Part shown: positions 46,203 through 55,787 of the stretch, piece by piece
How the letters are laid out: every line of letters starts with the position of its first letter
How positions within the stretch are numbered: position 1 is the stretch's first letter
Origin: Hahella sp. HN01
Lineage (GTDB): Bacteria > Pseudomonadota > Gammaproteobacteria > Pseudomonadales > Oleiphilaceae
Assembly: GCF_018986435.1 (NCBI RefSeq)
Contig: NZ_JAHMIN010000001.1
Coordinates: forward strand, 123,304-187,303
Length of the DNA stretch: 64,000 nucleotides
Reading direction: 5' to 3'
Position numbers and translations under genes: made by a program
The notes under the pieces: model-generated
Database searches by the model: none
What the model was told of the DNA's origin: nothing
What the model saw: only the letters and a program-made list of their open reading frames with translations

Positions 46203-47606
46203 TTAGCAAGCCCGCGCCATTTGTTCGTCGATGTCGATGCCGGACTCACGCATACGGGCGATTTTGTAGCGCAACGTGCGCGGTGAAATGCCCAGCTTCT
46301 CCGCCACTTTATTGCGGCGTCCGCCCTCGCTTTTCAGCGTGTCGAGAATGATCTGAAATTCGCGCATGCGCATCTCCTGCCCCAACCCGCTGACGTCATC
46401 CACATCCTCCATTTCGTCCATTGGCTCTGACATCGCCATCCCCGGCGCAAAGGGCGCGGCCAGGCTGTCCATACTGACGCCTTCCAGGCACACATCCGCG
46501 GCGGTGATTTGACCGTTTTGCTGCAGAATCAGGGCACGTTGAATGGCGTTATCCAGTTCGCGCACGTTGCCCGGCCAGTCATGGTTGTACAGCGCCTGAC
46601 GCGCGCCATCGTCGAAACGCACAAAAGAGAGTTTCATTTTCTGCGCATGGTTCGCCAGCAGGTGCTCCGCCAAAGGCACGATGTCCGCGCGACGCTCGCG
46701 CAGCGGCCGCCAGTGAATTGGAAATACGGACAAGCGGTAATAGAGGTCTTCCCGGAAACGGCCTTCCTGCACGTAGGTTTTCAGGTCCCGGTTGGTGGTC
46801 GCCAGCACGCGCACATCAAGACGAATGCTCTTGCGTCCGCCAATACGCTCCACTTCCCGCTCCTGCAAGACACGCAACAGTTTGGCTTGCAGGCCCAGGT
46901 CCATCTCGGAAATTTCATCCAGCAGAATGGTGCCGCCGTCCGCCTGTTCAAATTTGCCCGGCATGCTCGCGTAGGCGCCGGTAAAAGCGCCCTTCTCATG
47001 CCCAAATAAAATCGCTTCCAGCATGTTTTCTGGAATGGCCGCGCAGTTGATCGCCACGAAAGGCGCATTCTTACGGGCTGATTTACGATGGATATAACGC
47101 GCCAGCACTTCTTTCCCGGTGCCGCTTTCGCCGGAAATCAGCACGGTGGAGTCTGTCATCGCCACACGCTGCGCCAACTGGAATATGCGCTTGCTGGCGC
47201 CGTCCACCGCCACCGGTTCGTCGGCGTTGGAATCGCCGCCGGCGCCGCCCATGTATTTTTCAATGGTGTCCAACAGCGTTTGCGGCTCAAACGGTTTGAC
47301 CAGATAGTCCGCAGCGCCGCTTTGCATGGCCGCCACCGCCTGACTGATCTGTCCGTATGCCGTCATCAGTACGACCGGGACGCCGGGATATTGACGCCGT
47401 ACTTCCAGCATCAACTCAAAGCCGTTCATGCCCGGCATGTTGACGTCGCTGATGATCATATCTACGGCGCGCTGCTCCAGAACGCTCAAGGCTTCTCTGG
47501 CGGAATCAACGCCGATATAGTCATACCCGTTCATTTCCAGCGTAGTGGTGAGCGCGTCCAGTAACTCCAGATCGTCTTCCACTATCAGCAGGGTCGGTTT
47601 ATTCAT
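46203..47606 (-). CDS. fleR: Sigma54-dependent flagellar response regulator FleR
   Basis: 467 residues: receiver (LLIVEDDLELLDAL, MIISDVNMPGMNG, YLVKPFEP), AAA+ domain with [18 protein letters not shown] and TILLDEISEMD, and a Fis-type HTH (RNKVAEKLGISPRTLRYKIA). Activates class III flagellar genes in Pseudomonas. 27 bases after fleS. Confidence 0.95.
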   Translation of the reverse strand: MNKPTLLIVEDDLELLDALTTTLEMNGYDYIGVDSAREALSVLEQRAVDMIISDVNMPGMNGFELMLEVRRQYPGVPVVLMTAYGQISQAVAAMQSGAADYLVKPFEPQTLLDTIEKYMGGAGGDSNADEPVAVDGASKRIFQLAQRVAMTDSTVLISGESGTGKEVLARYIHRKSARKNAPFVAINCAAIPENMLEAILFGHEKGAFTGAYASMPGKFEQADGGTILLDEISEMDLGLQAKLLRVLQEREVERIGGRKSIRLDVRVLATTNRDLKTYVQEGRFREDLYYRLSVFPIHWRPLRERRADIVPLAEHLLANHAQKMKLSFVRFDDGARQALYNHDWPGNVRELDNAIQRALILQQNGQITAADVCLEGVSMDSLAAPFAPGMAMSEPMDEMEDVDDVSGLGQEMRMREFQIILDTLKSEGGRRNKVAEKLGISPRTLRYKIARMRESGIDIDEQMARAC

Positions 47607-47633
47607 GGCATGTCTCCTTCAAAGATTCGTGAG

Positions 47634-48893
47634 TCAGGCGGAGTGGCGCGCTGGCAAAGTCAGAATGGCCCGGGCGCCCAGTCCCGGACCGCCGGAGGTG
47701 ATGAAAAAGCGCCCGTGATGCGCTTGCGCCACGCCTTGCGCCACCGCCAGGCCAAGACCGGTGCCGTGGGATTTGGTGGTATAGAACGCCTCCAGCAGAC
47801 GGTGACCGTCTTCAGGGTCAAAGCCGACGCCGTTATCACGCACTTCCAGGCAGATGAATCCCTGCCCCGGAGCGCTCAGATTCACTTCCACCTGAGGCTG
47901 ATCCACGCCTTTTACCGCTTCCAGCGCGTTATTGAAAAGGTTCAATACTGCGCCGACCAAAGCGTCTTTATTGCACAGGATTTCCCGTTCGCCACAGTCG
48001 ATGCTCCATTGCACGGGAACCTGCTTGCGTTGCGCTTCAGGCTCCGCCGCCGCCTGAATTTCAGAGAACAATTCCGCGCAGGTAATGCGTTGCGCCAGGG
48101 GCGCGTCGCCTTTGGCGAAAATCAACATGTCGCGTACTTGCTGTTCCAGATGAGTGAGCCGGGACATCAGTTTCTGCGCGCATTTCACCCGCAGGGAACC
48201 GTCCAGCTCAGGCTGAGAGAGATGCCCCGCATACAGCATGGCGGCAGACAGTGGCGTGCGAATCTGATGCGCAAGAGACGCCACCATTCTGCCCATGGAA
48301 GACAGACGCTCACTGCGGGACAAACGAGATTGCAACTCACGGGTTTCAGTGAGATCAGACAACACAATCAACTGGCCCGGAGCGTTCTCCAGCGAGCAGG
48401 TTTGAATGCTCAGGCGACGACCGTCTTTCAATGACACCTCGTGTCCGTCATCCGCCTTGGGCGCAAAGCAACGCTGGATAATTTCCACCCAACGCTCTCC
48501 ATGTAAAGGCTCGCCCAACAGGTCCACCGCAGCGGGATTGCACTCCTGCACGGAGCCTCTCGCATCCAGCACGACGATGCCCACCGGCAACGCCTGCAAT
48601 AAAGTCTTCAGGCGATTGGCGATGCGCGCTTTGTCTTCGTGCTCTCTCTGTCGATTCAGGCTGACGGAGTCCAGCTCATTGGCCAGACGATTTACCCGTC
48701 CGCTGAGATCCTGATAGGTTTGGGAAATCTGATCTGCGATGGCGCCGAACATGCTCATCGCCCGGTCCAAACCTGGGTCTGCGGACGCTGCATAAGCGCC
48801 GTCGTCAAACCCAGTATGTTTGGGGGCCAAATGGTGGATCACCGCTACCGGCTGCTCTTGATCCGCCGGCGACAAAATTTTCGGTACACTCAT
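47634..48893 (-). CDS. fleS: Flagellar sensor histidine kinase FleS
   Basis: 419 residues, soluble: coiled-coil start, PAS domain (about 95-195, ALPVGIVVLDARGSVQECNP), HisKA (MVASLAHQIRTPLSAAMLYA, the His in AHQIRTP) and HATPase (GAVLNLFNNALEAV, RDNGVGFDPEDGHRL, FYTTKSHGTGLGLAVAQGV). Partner of FleR. Confidence 0.94.
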   Translation of the reverse strand: MSVPKILSPADQEQPVAVIHHLAPKHTGFDDGAYAASADPGLDRAMSMFGAIADQISQTYQDLSGRVNRLANELDSVSLNRQREHEDKARIANRLKTLLQALPVGIVVLDARGSVQECNPAAVDLLGEPLHGERWVEIIQRCFAPKADDGHEVSLKDGRRLSIQTCSLENAPGQLIVLSDLTETRELQSRLSRSERLSSMGRMVASLAHQIRTPLSAAMLYAGHLSQPELDGSLRVKCAQKLMSRLTHLEQQVRDMLIFAKGDAPLAQRITCAELFSEIQAAAEPEAQRKQVPVQWSIDCGEREILCNKDALVGAVLNLFNNALEAVKGVDQPQVEVNLSAPGQGFICLEVRDNGVGFDPEDGHRLLEAFYTTKSHGTGLGLAVAQGVAQAHHGRFFITSGGPGLGARAILTLPARHSA

Positions 48894-48960
48894 ATTGCCT
48901 CTCCGATCACTTGTCCGTATCGCTGGAACATTGACGAAAAACCTGTCTTAACCGTAATCA

Positions 48961-48976
48961 ATCATTTTCTGTGCCA
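48961..48976 (-). promoter_or_regulatory. Possible sigma54 promoter of fleSR
   Basis: Minus strand: TGGCACAGAAAATGAT. The -24 element TGGCAC is perfect, but the -12 dinucleotide is GA rather than GC. It lies 67 bases before fleS, where FleQ-dependent control is expected by analogy with Pseudomonas. Confidence 0.4.
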
Positions 48977-49131
48977 GCCCTGATTAACGCCGCAGTTTCA
49001 TGCAGTTAGGACAAAAGGACTAAGCGCCACGCCGAAAAATTGACGAGCCAACGGCTTTCGCGCCAGGGTTTGCGTGAGGCATCCATGCTCCTAACCAGGA
49101 TGATTTATTGATAAGCATGAAGCGCCAGAAG

Positions 49132-49163
49132 TTAAAACGACAAAGCCCGGACAACGCCGGGCT
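49132..49163 (-). terminator. Rho-independent terminator of fleQ
   Basis: On the minus strand AGCCCGG-CGTTGT-CCGGGCT is followed by TTGTCGTTTT. It ends the fleQ transcript before fleS. Confidence 0.85.
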
Positions 49164-49206
49164 CAACAGGAAATAAAATCCGAATTAACAGGGAAAGAAG
49201 TTCGCT

Positions 49207-50646
49207 CTACTCGTCAGCGTTGAGATTGTACTTACGTACTTTTTCCACCAAGGTGGTACGGCGAATATGCAAACGTTCCGCCGCGCGGGCGACGACGCCG
49301 CCGGAGTCATCCAAGGCCTGTTTGATCAGGCTCTTTTCCAGGTTGGCGAGATACTCTTTCAAGTCCAGTCCATTCACCGGCAGCACCGCCGGGGAATTAA
49401 GACCCACCAGACCAGGCTCCCCTGAGTAGCCCTCATCCAGGTCTTCCATGCCCTGCTCGATATCCTCGACATGGCGGAATTTCAGCGGCAGCTCCTGCAC
49501 GCCAATCACGCCGTAGGGGTGCATGATCGCCAACCGCTCCACCAGATTCGCCAGCTCTCTGACATTGCCAGGCCATTCATGGCGGCACAGGCTCAAGATC
49601 GCCGCAGAGTTAAAACGGATGGAGCCGCGTTTTTCTTTCTCCATGCGGGATATCAATTCGTTAATCAGCAGCGGCACGTCTTCCGCTCTCTCCCGCAAAG
49701 GCGGCATTTCGATGGGAAAAACATTGAGGCGATAGTAGAGGTCTTCCCGGAAGTCGCCCCGTTCGATCATATCTTCAAGATGTTTGTGGGTAGCGGCGAT
49801 GATACGCACATCGGCCTCCAGCGTTTTGCTGCTGCCAACCCGTTCATAGGTGCGCTCTTGCAGTACTCTTAAAATCTTGACCTGCATGTGCAACGGCATA
49901 TCGCCGATTTCATCCAGAAACAGGGTACCGCCCTGCGCCAGTTCAAAGCGTCCGACGCGAGAGGTGATCGCGCCGGTAAACGCACCCTTTTCATGACCGA
50001 AAAGTTCACTTTCCAGAAGCTCCGCAGGGATCGCGCCACAGTTAACGGGAACAAAAGGTTGATTGCGACGATGGGAGTTGTAATGCAGGTTGCGCGCGAC
50101 CACTTCTTTACCAGTACCGGATTCGCCAGTGATCAGCACGCTGACTTCTTTGTCCGCGACCTGGGACATCAATTCACGTACTTTCTGCACGCTACGACTG
50201 GTGCCGACCAGACTGCGAAACAACAGGATTTCCCGTTGTTTGCCGCGACCGCTCTTGGCCGCGTACTGTTCGCGATAAACTTGCGCGCGATACAGACTAT
50301 CCATGAACTTGTTGTAGTGAGGCAGCTCTTCGAGCTGAACAATGATCTTGCGACGCAGGTCTTCGTCGATTTCAGACAGGTCACGCTCCCCCAGCATTAG
50401 CACAGGCAGGCCCGGGTCCCATTCTTCCAGCTTGGCGAGAAAATCTTCCACCTGCGTCACGCTGGCGTCCATCAACGCCACAGCCATGTCCATAGCGCTC
50501 AATGAGGCGTCTTTACACGCTTTTACCCAGTTATCCGCATCCGTGGCCAGAGCAGGCTCGCCCAGAAACGCCAGTATCACTTCTATGGCCTGTCTACGCG
50601 CATCGTCATCGCAGACCAAGAGGACAGTGCTGTCTTTGCTTGTCAT
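49207..50646 (-). CDS. fleQ: Flagellar master regulator FleQ
   Basis: 479 residues: N-terminal receiver-like domain (1-125), AAA+ domain with GESGTGKE (174-181), GAFTGA (221-226) and [10 protein letters not shown] (241-250), and a Fis-type HTH ([20 protein letters not shown]). The c-di-GMP contact residues of P. aeruginosa FleQ are kept at the same numbers: LFRSLVG (142-148, Arg144) and Arg185-Asn186. Unlike P. aeruginosa FleQ, the receiver has Asp60 after strand 3 (VALMDAS). Switches on sigma54 flagellar promoters; repressed by FleN and c-di-GMP in Pseudomonas. Confidence 0.96.
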   Translation of the reverse strand: MTSKDSTVLLVCDDDARRQAIEVILAFLGEPALATDADNWVKACKDASLSAMDMAVALMDASVTQVEDFLAKLEEWDPGLPVLMLGERDLSEIDEDLRRKIIVQLEELPHYNKFMDSLYRAQVYREQYAAKSGRGKQREILLFRSLVGTSRSVQKVRELMSQVADKEVSVLITGESGTGKEVVARNLHYNSHRRNQPFVPVNCGAIPAELLESELFGHEKGAFTGAITSRVGRFELAQGGTLFLDEIGDMPLHMQVKILRVLQERTYERVGSSKTLEADVRIIAATHKHLEDMIERGDFREDLYYRLNVFPIEMPPLRERAEDVPLLINELISRMEKEKRGSIRFNSAAILSLCRHEWPGNVRELANLVERLAIMHPYGVIGVQELPLKFRHVEDIEQGMEDLDEGYSGEPGLVGLNSPAVLPVNGLDLKEYLANLEKSLIKQALDDSGGVVARAAERLHIRRTTLVEKVRKYNLNADE

Positions 50647-50739
50647 GTAACCTCAGTACTACATTTGTTGAAATGTCCTGAGCCTCCATCTCGGTCACCC
50701 GGTTCCATATTGCGAGGAGTAACCTTTTCTTTCCCAAGA

Positions 50740-50768
50740 ATTAAAGTACGCTTTCCGGGAGTGGTCAA
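50740..50768 (-). promoter_or_regulatory. Sigma70-type promoter of fleQ
   Basis: Minus strand: TTGACC, 17 bases, TTTAAT. Both boxes match consensus at 5 of 6. The 5' leader would be about 85 bases. A 13-base palindrome, GTCGAATTTCGAC (50785-50797), lies just upstream and may be an operator. Confidence 0.75.
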
Positions 50769-50867
50769 ATAAATGACGCAAATAGTCGAATTTCGACATC
50801 TGAATAAAAAACGTTCAAAAAATTGTCGCCAGCGCGATTGAAAATGGACAGCCGCTGAGTAGGAAGG

Positions 50868-51161
50868 TTAAAACTTGGAGGTGTTGAGATAGGACTGCGC
50901 CGCTTTCAAACTACGACGAACGCTGGTTAGTTCCTGGGCGGACTCTGAACGATTGGAGCCGGCGTGTTGAACCGCGTTGGCGTATATGCTGCGTAATCGA
51001 GTCAGTGTGGCGATAAGTTGAGGTTTATCGTCTTCGCTGGTCTGCGCGACGCTCTCTTGCACCACGTCACGTAAAGCAGGCTCCAAAGCAATTAATTCGT
51101 CCCACTTAGACTGTGAGGCCAGTTGTTCGATCTGTTCCGCTAGCTTTTCCAACTGCGACAT
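50868..51161 (-). CDS. fliT: FliT-like flagellar chaperone
   Basis: 97 residues, all helical: LEKLAEQIEQLASQSKWDEL, LIATLTRLRSIYANAVQHAG. Size, fold and position upstream of fleQ fit the FliT/FleP chaperones that bind the filament cap FliD. The sequence family is weakly conserved, so the assignment is moderate. fliD and fliS are not in the window. Confidence 0.6.
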   Translation of the reverse strand: MSQLEKLAEQIEQLASQSKWDELIALEPALRDVVQESVAQTSEDDKPQLIATLTRLRSIYANAVQHAGSNRSESAQELTSVRRSLKAAQSYLNTSKF

Positions 51162-51228
51162 TTAGGCTTCGCCCTATGCTGGATTGAGATACGCCATCTC
51201 GGGCTAGTGTAGCATTCCGACATGAGAT

Positions 51229-51268
51229 TTTCCGGCGCGGGTATTATTTTTATTGGCCGCGCCGGAAA
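51229..51268. repeat. 12-bp inverted repeat downstream of oadB
   Basis: TTTCCGGCGCGG (51229-51240) and CCGCGCCGGAAA (51257-51268) are perfect inverted copies with a 16-base AT-rich centre. Possibly the transcript end of oadGAB, although no T-run follows on the minus strand. Confidence 0.75.
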
Positions 51269-51283
51269 CTCAGTGAGGCTAAA

Positions 51284-52606
51284 TCAGCTCAAGAACTTGA
51301 TCATGACGCCCGCCGCTACCGCTGATCCGATAACGCCAGCCACGTTCGGCCCCATCGCGTGCATCAGCAGGAAGTTTTGCGGGTTCGCCTCCAGACCAAC
51401 CTTATTGGACACTCGCGCAGCCATCGGAACGGCGGACACGCCAGCGGAGCCAATCAACGGGTTGACCTGGGTTCCGGGGAGCTTATTCATCAGCTTCGCC
51501 ATTAAAACCCCTGACGCAGTGCCCACGCAGAACGCCAGCATGCCCAGCACCAGGATGCCCAGCGTCTGCACGTCCAGGAACTTGTCAGCGGACAACTTAC
51601 TGCCCACGGAAAGACCCAGAATGATGGTGACGATGTTGATGAGCGCGTTTTGCGAAGTATCGCTCAAGCGATCCACCACCCCACACTCACGCATCAGGTT
51701 GCCGAAGCAGAACATACCCAACAGCGGCGCTGCGTCTGGCAGGAACATGGCGACCAGAATCAGCAGGATAATCGGGAAAACGATTTTCTCCGCCTTGGTT
51801 ACATGGCGCAGCTGCTCCATCTTGATCTTACGCTCTGCGTCGTTGGTCAGCGCTTTCATGATCGGCGGCTGAATCAACGGCACCAAAGCCATGTAAGAGT
51901 ATGCCGCGACCGCAATAGCGCCCAATAAATGAGGGGCCAACAGCGTCGCTACATAAATGGAGGTCGGACCGTCAGCGCCGCCAATGATGCCAATCGCCGC
52001 CGCTTCTTTGATGGAGAAAGGAATCATACCGGAAGCGTCCAGCGCCGCAGCGCCAAGCACCGTACCGAAAATACCGAACTGCGCCGCAGCGCCAAGCATC
52101 AGCGTCTTCGGATTCGCCAGCAACGGACCAAAGTCAGTCATCGCGCCAACGCCCATGAAGATAAGCAGAGGCGCCACGCCGCTCATAATGGCGACATTGA
52201 AGAACTGATACAGCATGCCGCTGGTGAAGCCCATGTCCTGCGCAGCAAAAGAGACCGCCTGATGCATCGCTGCATGGGCGCCCTTGTACGCCACGATGAA
52301 CTCGTGCCGGATCTCCGGCGTCACCGCCTGCGTGACGTCAAAAGGAATATTCAACGCCGCCGCCAGGCTGGCCAGTTGTTCGGGAGAGCCCAGGTGAATC
52401 GCGTTCTCAACCGCCGACATCGCCAGACCGGCTTCAGGAATATTCGCCAACAAACCGCCGAAACCAATCGGCAGCAGAAGCAAAGGCTCAAAGCCTTTGC
52501 GTATCGCTAGGAACAGCAAACCCAGGCAGATGGCCATCATGACCGCCTGCCCCCATTCCAGGTTATACAGGCCGCTGCCGTATACCAGCTGGGACAATCC
52601 GTTCAT
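51284..52606 (-). CDS. oadB: Oxaloacetate decarboxylase beta subunit (Na+ pump)
   Basis: 440 residues, a polytopic membrane protein that decarboxylates carboxybiotin and exports Na+. It carries the conserved [13 protein letters not shown] with the essential Asp of the OadB family, and a late [16 protein letters not shown] segment. Last gene of oadGAB; 13 bases after oadA. Confidence 0.93.
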   Translation of the reverse strand: MNGLSQLVYGSGLYNLEWGQAVMMAICLGLLFLAIRKGFEPLLLLPIGFGGLLANIPEAGLAMSAVENAIHLGSPEQLASLAAALNIPFDVTQAVTPEIRHEFIVAYKGAHAAMHQAVSFAAQDMGFTSGMLYQFFNVAIMSGVAPLLIFMGVGAMTDFGPLLANPKTLMLGAAAQFGIFGTVLGAAALDASGMIPFSIKEAAAIGIIGGADGPTSIYVATLLAPHLLGAIAVAAYSYMALVPLIQPPIMKALTNDAERKIKMEQLRHVTKAEKIVFPIILLILVAMFLPDAAPLLGMFCFGNLMRECGVVDRLSDTSQNALINIVTIILGLSVGSKLSADKFLDVQTLGILVLGMLAFCVGTASGVLMAKLMNKLPGTQVNPLIGSAGVSAVPMAARVSNKVGLEANPQNFLLMHAMGPNVAGVIGSAVAAGVMIKFLS

Positions 52607-52619
52607 ACAACGCTACCTC

Positions 52620-54425
52620 TTAAGCCAGTTTCAAGAGAGACTGGCCGACCGAGACCGCATCGCCCACTTTGACATCGATGCTGGCGACATGTCCGGCTTT
52701 CGGCGCGCGGATTTCCGTCTCCATCTTCATCGCTTCCAGGTATAGCAGCACGTCGCCTTCCTGAACGGTTTGTCCCGCCTGTACGACCAGACGCAGGATA
52801 GTTCCGCCCAATGGCGCAGGGATAGGCTCGCCTCCGCCAGTTGGCGCAGGAGCCGGCGCTGCGGAAACAGGAGCGGGAGCCGCTCCGACAGCCGCGACCT
52901 GAGTAATATCGCCGCCTTCTGACACTTGCGCCACATAGGTCTGACCGTTAACAACGATGGTGTACACCTCTGGGCCGCCTGCAGGCGCCGTAGTTTTGGC
53001 TGCGGGGGCGGCAGGCTTGAGGTCGTCAGCGCTGGGAATCGGCTCAAACGCCGCAGGGTTGCCGCGATTCTCCAGGAATTTCAGGCCCACTTGCGGGAAC
53101 AGCGCATAGGTCAGCACATCGTCGACTGCTTGCGCCGCCAACTTCACGCCTTTCTCGGACGCCAGCTTCTTCAGCTCATCCGTTAATTTATCCAATTCTG
53201 GTTCTATCAGGTCCGCGGGGCGACAGGTGATAGGCTGAGCGCCTTCTAAGACCCTGGCCTGCAGTTCAGCATTGAACGGCGCCGGTGCTGAACCGTACTC
53301 CCCTTTCAACACGCCAGCCGTTTCTTTGGCGATGGATTTATAGCGCTCGCCCGTCAGTACATTCAGTACCGCCTGAGTGCCGACGATTTGCGACGTGGGC
53401 GTCACCAGGGGAATAAAACCGAGGTCTTTGCGCACGCGTGGAATCTCTTCCAGCACTGCGTCCAGCTTGTCGATAGCGCCCTGTTCACGCAGCTGGTTTT
53501 CCATGTTGGTAAGCATGCCGCCAGGAACCTGCGCCACCAGGATGCGGGAATCCACGCCTCTCAGGCTGCCTTCAAACTTGACGTATTTCTTACGCACTTC
53601 TCTGAAGTATCCTGCGATTTCTTCCAGAAGGTTGATATTCAGACCTGTATCGCGGTCTGTCTCCTCAAGAATTGCGACCAGCGCCTCCGTAGGGGAATGG
53701 CCGTAGGTCATGCTCATGGAAGAGATGGCGGTGTCTACATTGTCGATGCCCGCTTCCGCCGCTTTAAGCGCCGTAGCCGTGGACATGCCAGTAGTGGCGT
53801 GACAATGCATATGAATAGGCACGGAGCATTCTTTCTTCAGACGGCTGACCAACTCAAACGCCACGTAGGGCTTCAACAGGCCCGCCATGTCTTTAATGGC
53901 GATAGAGTTCGCGCCCATGCTCTCAATTTTCTTGGCTAGCTCCACCCACATATCAATGGTATGCACGGGACTGACGGTGTAGGACAAGGTGCCCTGCGCG
54001 TGTTTGCCGACTTTCAGCACTGCTTTGATCGCGGTCTCGAGGTTTCGAGGATCGTTCATCGCGTCGAAGACACGGAATACGTCAACGCCGTTAGCCGCAG
54101 CGCGGTCTACAAAGCGTTCGACAACATCGTCAGCGTAATGTCTATAACCCAGCAGGTTTTGCCCACGCAACAACATTTGCTGAGGCGTGTTTGGCATCAC
54201 TTTTTTCAATTCGCGAATGCGTTCCCATGGATCCTCCCCCAGATAACGGATACAGGAGTCGAAAGTCGCCCCGCCCCAGGACTCAATGGACCAATAGCCG
54301 ACTTGATCAAGCTTCTCGGCAATGGGGAGCATGTCGTCTAAACGCATTCGTGTGGCCAGCAGCGACTGATGCGCATCACGCAATATTACGTCCGTAATAC
54401 CTAGTGGTTTTTTCGTTGTTGTCAT
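52620..54425 (-). CDS. oadA: Oxaloacetate decarboxylase alpha subunit
   Basis: 601 residues: carboxyltransferase barrel ([15 protein letters not shown] with metal/substrate Asp, [27 protein letters not shown]), PYC/OAD association domain, a Pro/Ala linker, and a biotinyl domain with the biotin Lys in EAMKMETEI. Moves CO2 from oxaloacetate to biotin. 42 bases after oadG. Confidence 0.96.
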   Translation of the reverse strand: MTTTKKPLGITDVILRDAHQSLLATRMRLDDMLPIAEKLDQVGYWSIESWGGATFDSCIRYLGEDPWERIRELKKVMPNTPQQMLLRGQNLLGYRHYADDVVERFVDRAAANGVDVFRVFDAMNDPRNLETAIKAVLKVGKHAQGTLSYTVSPVHTIDMWVELAKKIESMGANSIAIKDMAGLLKPYVAFELVSRLKKECSVPIHMHCHATTGMSTATALKAAEAGIDNVDTAISSMSMTYGHSPTEALVAILEETDRDTGLNINLLEEIAGYFREVRKKYVKFEGSLRGVDSRILVAQVPGGMLTNMENQLREQGAIDKLDAVLEEIPRVRKDLGFIPLVTPTSQIVGTQAVLNVLTGERYKSIAKETAGVLKGEYGSAPAPFNAELQARVLEGAQPITCRPADLIEPELDKLTDELKKLASEKGVKLAAQAVDDVLTYALFPQVGLKFLENRGNPAAFEPIPSADDLKPAAPAAKTTAPAGGPEVYTIVVNGQTYVAQVSEGGDITQVAAVGAAPAPVSAAPAPAPTGGGEPIPAPLGGTILRLVVQAGQTVQEGDVLLYLEAMKMETEIRAPKAGHVASIDVKVGDAVSVGQSLLKLA

Positions 54426-54467
54426 GGGTTATTAGCCTTTCGTTTACTCTCGCGAATTTCCTTGCGT

Positions 54468-54716
54468 TCACTTCTTGTGGCGTGAACGGTGTTTAGCGAT
54501 TGCGGCTGCGATAACAGCCATCGTGTCGTTATTGTTATTCGGAGGCGGCGTGGGATTGCCTGCGGTGGGAGGGGGGACTACCTGAATTTCCGGCGCCAGG
54601 CGATTGACGACTTTCGACATCAAATTGGTTGCGCCGACCAGTATAGCCAGGAATACGAATACGAATCCCATTCCCGCTACCATCAGGGTGACCGCCTGCT
54701 GAAAAAGCTCATTCAT
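54468..54716 (-). CDS. oadG: Oxaloacetate decarboxylase gamma subunit
   Basis: 82 residues: one membrane helix (AVTLMVAGMGFVFVFLAILV), a Pro/Asn-rich linker and a C-terminal His/Lys cluster (IAKHRSRHKK) where OadG usually binds Zn2+. First gene of oadGAB. ATG 54716 was chosen from the family start MNELF. Confidence 0.9.
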   Translation of the reverse strand: MNELFQQAVTLMVAGMGFVFVFLAILVGATNLMSKVVNRLAPEIQVVPPPTAGNPTPPPNNNNDTMAVIAAAIAKHRSRHKK

Positions 54717-55080
54717 ATGATCGATACCTGTCTTTGATATACCAGCATGAAGACGCCAACGAAGAGGCATTCCATGTGCTTAAAGAACAAACGCAGGGCC
54801 GCTTCTCGGCGGCAAATCTTGCGTAAGATACCGATAAAACCAGGGGTGCGCAACCGTAAAACTTCGGTTTTCCCCTATTGACGAAAAATCCTAAAAAAAC
54901 TGAGAACTCAACACCATAGCTTGAAAAACAATGACGCGCCGGTGAAGAAAAACGGCATTGACGAGAAGGAGTTGAACTGGATTGAAAACTAAGAAACTTG
55001 GTTTGTAGACATCTTATTTTGAAGCCGCGATTGGCTTCCTAACATCTACTGTTTTGGATACTGCAAAAACAGTTAAGAGA
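54717..55080. promoter_or_regulatory. Gap between oadG and the tRNA genes
   Basis: No gene seen. A weak promoter for oadG reads TTGCGC, 17 bases, TATCTT on the minus strand (about 54818-54846). Next to the tRNA end two hairpins may finish the tRNA transcript: ACTGTTTT/AAAACAGT (55048-55073) and GAAGCC/GGCTTC (55021-55038). Confidence 0.35.
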
Positions 55081-55157
55081 TGGCGCGCTCGGGAGGATTC
55101 GAACCTCCGACCGCCTGGTTCGTAGCCAGGTACTCTATCCAGCTGAGCTACGAGCGC
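55081..55157 (-). tRNA. tRNA-Arg (anticodon ACG)
   Basis: 77 bases including an encoded CCA. Acceptor GCGCTCG/CGAGCGC, D-arm GCTCAGCTGGATAGAGC-like, anticodon loop CTACGAA, T-loop TTCGAAT. Reads CGU/CGC/CGA codons through A34-to-inosine editing. Identical to the next copy. Confidence 0.97.
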
Positions 55158-55187
55158 GCAACAAATTGACAACTTAAGGTTTTTAAA

Positions 55188-55264
55188 TGGCGCGCTCGGG
55201 AGGATTCGAACCTCCGACCGCCTGGTTCGTAGCCAGGTACTCTATCCAGCTGAGCTACGAGCGC
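55188..55264 (-). tRNA. tRNA-Arg (anticodon ACG), second copy
   Basis: 77 bases, identical base for base to the copy at 55081-55157 and 30 bases upstream of it in the same transcript; a tandem duplication. Confidence 0.97.
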
Positions 55265-55281
55265 GCATCAAAAACTTAAAG

Positions 55282-55371
55282 TGGCGGAGAGAGAGGGATT
55301 CGAACCCTCGATGAGGTTTCCCCCATACGCCCTTAGCAGGGGCGCGCCTTCAGCCTCTCGGCCATCTCTCC
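55282..55371 (-). tRNA. tRNA-Ser (anticodon GCT)
   Basis: 90 bases with the long variable arm of serine tRNAs, acceptor GGAGAGA/TCTCTCC, anticodon loop CTGCTAA and an encoded CCA. Reads AGU/AGC. First in the tRNA transcript after csrA, as in pseudomonads. Confidence 0.97.
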
Positions 55372-55389
55372 GCAAAAGCGGGGCGTATA

Positions 55390-55442
55390 GTACCACAAAA
55401 TTTTAAGAATGATAGTCCTTATTCAAAAAAAGTTTGTGGTAC
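55390..55442. repeat. 10-bp inverted repeat flanking the csrA-tRNA spacer
   Basis: GTACCACAAA (55390-55399) and TTTGTGGTAC (55433-55442) are perfect inverted copies with a 33-base spacer that contains an A/T run. It sits between the csrA stop and the tRNA-Ser gene, on top of the probable tRNA promoter. Confidence 0.65.
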
Positions 55443-55448
55443 CGTCAA

Positions 55449-55652
55449 TTAATCGTCCTGATGGTCCGACTCGCCAGCCTGAGCAGACTTCTCACGCTGG
55501 ATACGCTGATAAATTTCTTCGCGGTGTACAGCTACTTCTTTCGGCGCATTAACACCGATACGCACCTGATTACCCTTCACCCCCAGAACGGTAACGGTTA
55601 CATCATCACCAACCATCAGAGTTTCGCCTACACGGCGGGTTAAGATTAGCAT
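55449..55652 (-). CDS. csrA: Carbon storage regulator CsrA (RsmA)
   Basis: 67 residues, full length: [51 protein letters not shown]. Dimeric RNA-binding protein that blocks or stabilises mRNAs at GGA motifs; Arg in HREEIY is the RNA contact. AAGGAG precedes the start. In flagellated gammaproteobacteria it often affects motility, biofilm and secreted virulence factors. Between lysC and tRNA-Ser. Confidence 0.97.
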   Translation of the reverse strand: MLILTRRVGETLMVGDDVTVTVLGVKGNQVRIGVNAPKEVAVHREEIYQRIQREKSAQAGESDHQDD

Positions 55653-55705
55653 CTTATTCTCCTTAAAGAACGACCTATTCCAAAAAATGACCTAATTGTC
55701 GATTA

Positions 55706-55731
55706 CTTGTAGATTTACTGCGCTCTACAAG
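55706..55731. repeat. 8-bp inverted repeat upstream of csrA
   Basis: CTTGTAGA and TCTACAAG flank a 10-base centre, 54 bases before the csrA start. Next to it on the minus strand is TTGACG, a possible -35 box, so the dyad may cover the csrA promoter. Confidence 0.6.
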
Positions 55732-55787
55732 CCCTTCGTCAACCTACTGCACTTTTTTATTATTATCGAGAATCCGATTTTTAAAAG

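Larger units (their letters stand above)
48894..49206. promoter_or_regulatory. Intergenic region between fleQ and fleS
   Basis: Holds the fleQ terminator (49132-49163) and a possible fleS sigma54 promoter (48961-48976). No further gene is seen. Confidence 0.6.
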
